From AP-15 sp963814865 (GTDB lineage Bacteria; Pseudomonadota; Alphaproteobacteria; ATCC43930; CGMCC-115725): a stretch of 64,000 nucleotides of DNA. Position numbers and translations under genes: made by a program. The notes beneath the pieces are model-generated. The model had not been told where the DNA came from. It was given only the letters and a program-made list of their open reading frames with translations, and made no database searches. Positions 62,338 to 64,000 of this stretch are shown in pieces. Within the stretch, counting starts at the first letter, position 1; every line of letters starts with the position of its first letter. The stretch is from contig CAWFEN010000015.1 of NCBI GenBank assembly GCA_963814865.1, positions 1 to 64,000 on the forward strand. The letters run 5' to 3'.

Positions 62338-63915
62338 ATGAAACAACATCTGCTGATTGCGCTAGCGAGCGGCCTCCTCATGATGACGGCTTCCTTGCAG
62401 GCGCGGGCTCAGGATCACGTCGATTGGCCGACCTACGGCATGGACAGCCTGCGTACCGGGTACAATCCCTACGAAACAATCCTGAGCCCCGAGACGGTGA
62501 ACAATCTCAGGTCGGTGTGGAAATTCGATCCCGGTGCGTATGAGGTGTCGATTGATCCGAGCGTCGACCCGACCAATGCCAGTGTGCGAGGTCAACCGAT
62601 CGTCGTGCATGGGGTACTCGTCGGCGAGAAAAAGATGATCTTGTGCTGATTGGGGACAATAACGGTTATTTTTTTGCCCTCGACGCGAATAGCACGGAAT
62701 CCGAGAGGCGCCGTTGTTTGGCACCGCTATCTAGGCACGCGCCTCGCACCGAATTGTGACGAGATACTTGGCGTCGAGGCCACGGGAACTGTTAACCGAG
62801 CATCTAACGGGGGCTCAGGAGCCGTCTACATCGGGCTGAACGGGCAAATGCATGCGGCTCTCGCTAACGGATGGGGCCGAACTCCCTGGTTGGCCAGTGG
62901 CAATTCCGCTCCCAGCCACACAGCACACGGACCGCGACATACACGATGGTGCCAATATCGTCGATGGCCAAGCTTTACATCGGAACATCGAGCCATTGCG
63001 ATCAGGAACCGTATTACGGCCGCGTGGTGAAGATTGACACTCGGCACCGCGAAGGTAACACACGCTATGGTATACGATAACAGGAACATCGACACCGCCA
63101 GCCGACCGTCTAGGGGGGCGGCATCTGGGGTTGGGGGGGAGTATCGGTTGACCCGGACGCAAGTGCGGGAGGCGTCTATATTGGCACTGGTAATCACCTT
63201 AGGAGCGACCACAGCAGCAAGTCTACGCCGAGGAGATTGTAAATTTAAATAAAGACGCTGTCAACCGTAGCTGGAGTTGCCGCGCCGACTATCCCTCCGG
63301 GCGATAATGACTATGGATCGACACCGGTGGTATTCCAGCCGACGGGGTGCTCGACGAAGCTATTGGCGGTATTGAACAAGACCGGGCTGCTAGTGCTCGA
63401 AAAGATTGGCGCCGGCGGCAAGCTTACTTTGCTGCAATCGCTCAAGATCGCCTTGAACACTACATCATTTTTGCGGAATGGTCGCATGGGATCCGGTCGA
63501 CCAATTGCTGCTTGCTGACCACGCCGACTGACGGCCATGCGCCCTATCTGCATGGACTAAACGCTCTGCGGATTGCTCCCGCCTGCGGTAGATCCGTCGC
63601 TAAGCTTCGCTTGGACAGACCACAAAATATAAAAATGGCACAGCGTTGCCGACCGGTACTATGTCTTCACCGACGGTTGCCAACGGCTTGGCATGGTTCG
63701 GCGTCGGCGTTCTGGACGGTTCATCTCCATCGCGGGTATTGGCGGTAGCGACCGCGAACGGCCCCCGCTATTCCGCCGGTCAGATCATGTGGCAGAGCGC
63801 GCCGCTACTGTGCGCCCCGAGGCCTGCGGCCCCGACGGTAGTCGACGGTCGGGTCTTTGTCTCCTGTGATGGCAGCAATGCCCGCGTCTATGCGTTCGCC
63901 CTGCCAGGATCTTGA
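62338..63915 (+). pseudogene. PQQ/beta-propeller repeat protein, multiply frameshifted
   Basis: The start (MKQHLLIALASGLLMMTASL, signal peptide to QARA) and following WPTYGMDSLRTGYNPYET / LRSVWKFDPGA are a good PQQ-repeat N terminus. The frame is then lost at about 62648. Recognisable blocks continue in changing frames: IGDNNGYFFALDANS, GAVYIGLNGQMHA, LTDGAELPGWPVAI, LYIGTSSHCDQEPYYGRVV, GGIWGWGGVSVDPDAS, STPVVFQPTGCS and a C-terminal VVDGRVFVSCDGSNARVYAF ending at 63915. At least five shifts in 1.6 kb. Either a decayed quinoprotein-like gene or a badly sequenced stretch; blocks remain well conserved, which favours recent loss or error. Confidence 0.75.
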
Positions 63916-64000
63916 GCGATAGCCCATCAGGTCACCAGCCGACGGTGACCAGGGGCCCCCGATTCGACCTCTCCTGCCGTCACCGCGAAGCGCGGCCCTG

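Overview
This is a 64 kb, high-GC, gene-dense stretch of bacterial chromosome, most likely from an alphaproteobacterium. The strongest markers are the chvI-chvG two-component pair next to pckA and followed by hprK-rapZ-EIIA(Man)-ptsH-ptsI, the mdh-sucC-sucD block, and rplU-rpmA-obgE. Palindromic intergenic repeats of a type common in that class fit as well. Abundant acyl-CoA, LLM-flavin, amidohydrolase and MFS genes suggest a soil or water heterotroph; the order (Rhodospirillales or Hyphomicrobiales-like) cannot be fixed from the sequence alone.

Layout. 0-3.4 kb (minus): two acyl-CoA dehydrogenases and an LLM oxidoreductase. 3.6-7.1 kb: an orphan Wza-like export lipoprotein, an AT-richer gap, and a GMC oxidoreductase. 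7.2-9.7 kb: glycogen phosphorylase. 10-18.4 kb: an amidohydrolase and a DsbA-like oxidoreductase. These are followed by a CoA ligase, SDR, phosphotransferase and DUF6285 run resembling the lva 4-hydroxyacid pathway, then ribB and an MFS transporter. 18.5-26.7 kb: small hypotheticals, a uronate-dehydrogenase-like gene, HicAB, a CoA-transferase pair, an MHS-type transporter, a His/Trp/Gly-repeat secreted protein with a Spy-like partner, and a duplicated EthD-like protein. 26.8-35.8 kb: pckA, a HugZ-like protein, then chvI-chvG-hprK-rapZ-EIIA-HPr-EI with overlapping genes. 36-37.6 kb: a ThDP enzyme of the oxalyl-CoA decarboxylase/2-hydroxyacyl-CoA lyase type. 37.7-40 kb: an accessory patch with a Swt1-type HEPN protein, a HigBA-like toxin-antitoxin pair and two small unknowns. 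40.1-45.2 kb: sucD-sucC-mdh (minus), a quinone oxidoreductase and a pirin. 45.2-49 kb: a PEP-CTERM-type glycosyltransferase with a large secreted GH42-like protein. 49-51 kb: rplU-rpmA-obgE. 51.4-61.8 kb: further catabolic enzymes (amidohydrolase, two LLM oxidoreductases, amine-oxidase-like, YghU-type GST, mannonate dehydratase, two VOC proteins, Fsr-like MFS, methyltransferase). 62.3-63.9 kb: a PQQ-repeat gene broken in many frames.

Five otherwise intact genes carry six single-base frame breaks. In each case, dropping one base from a short homopolymer run gives a full-length family protein. This looks more like residual long-read sequencing error than gene decay. The PQQ-repeat gene is different in density and may be truly degraded, or may lie in a poorly polished part of the assembly. 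No tRNA, rRNA, CRISPR array, intact insertion sequence or prophage was recognised.
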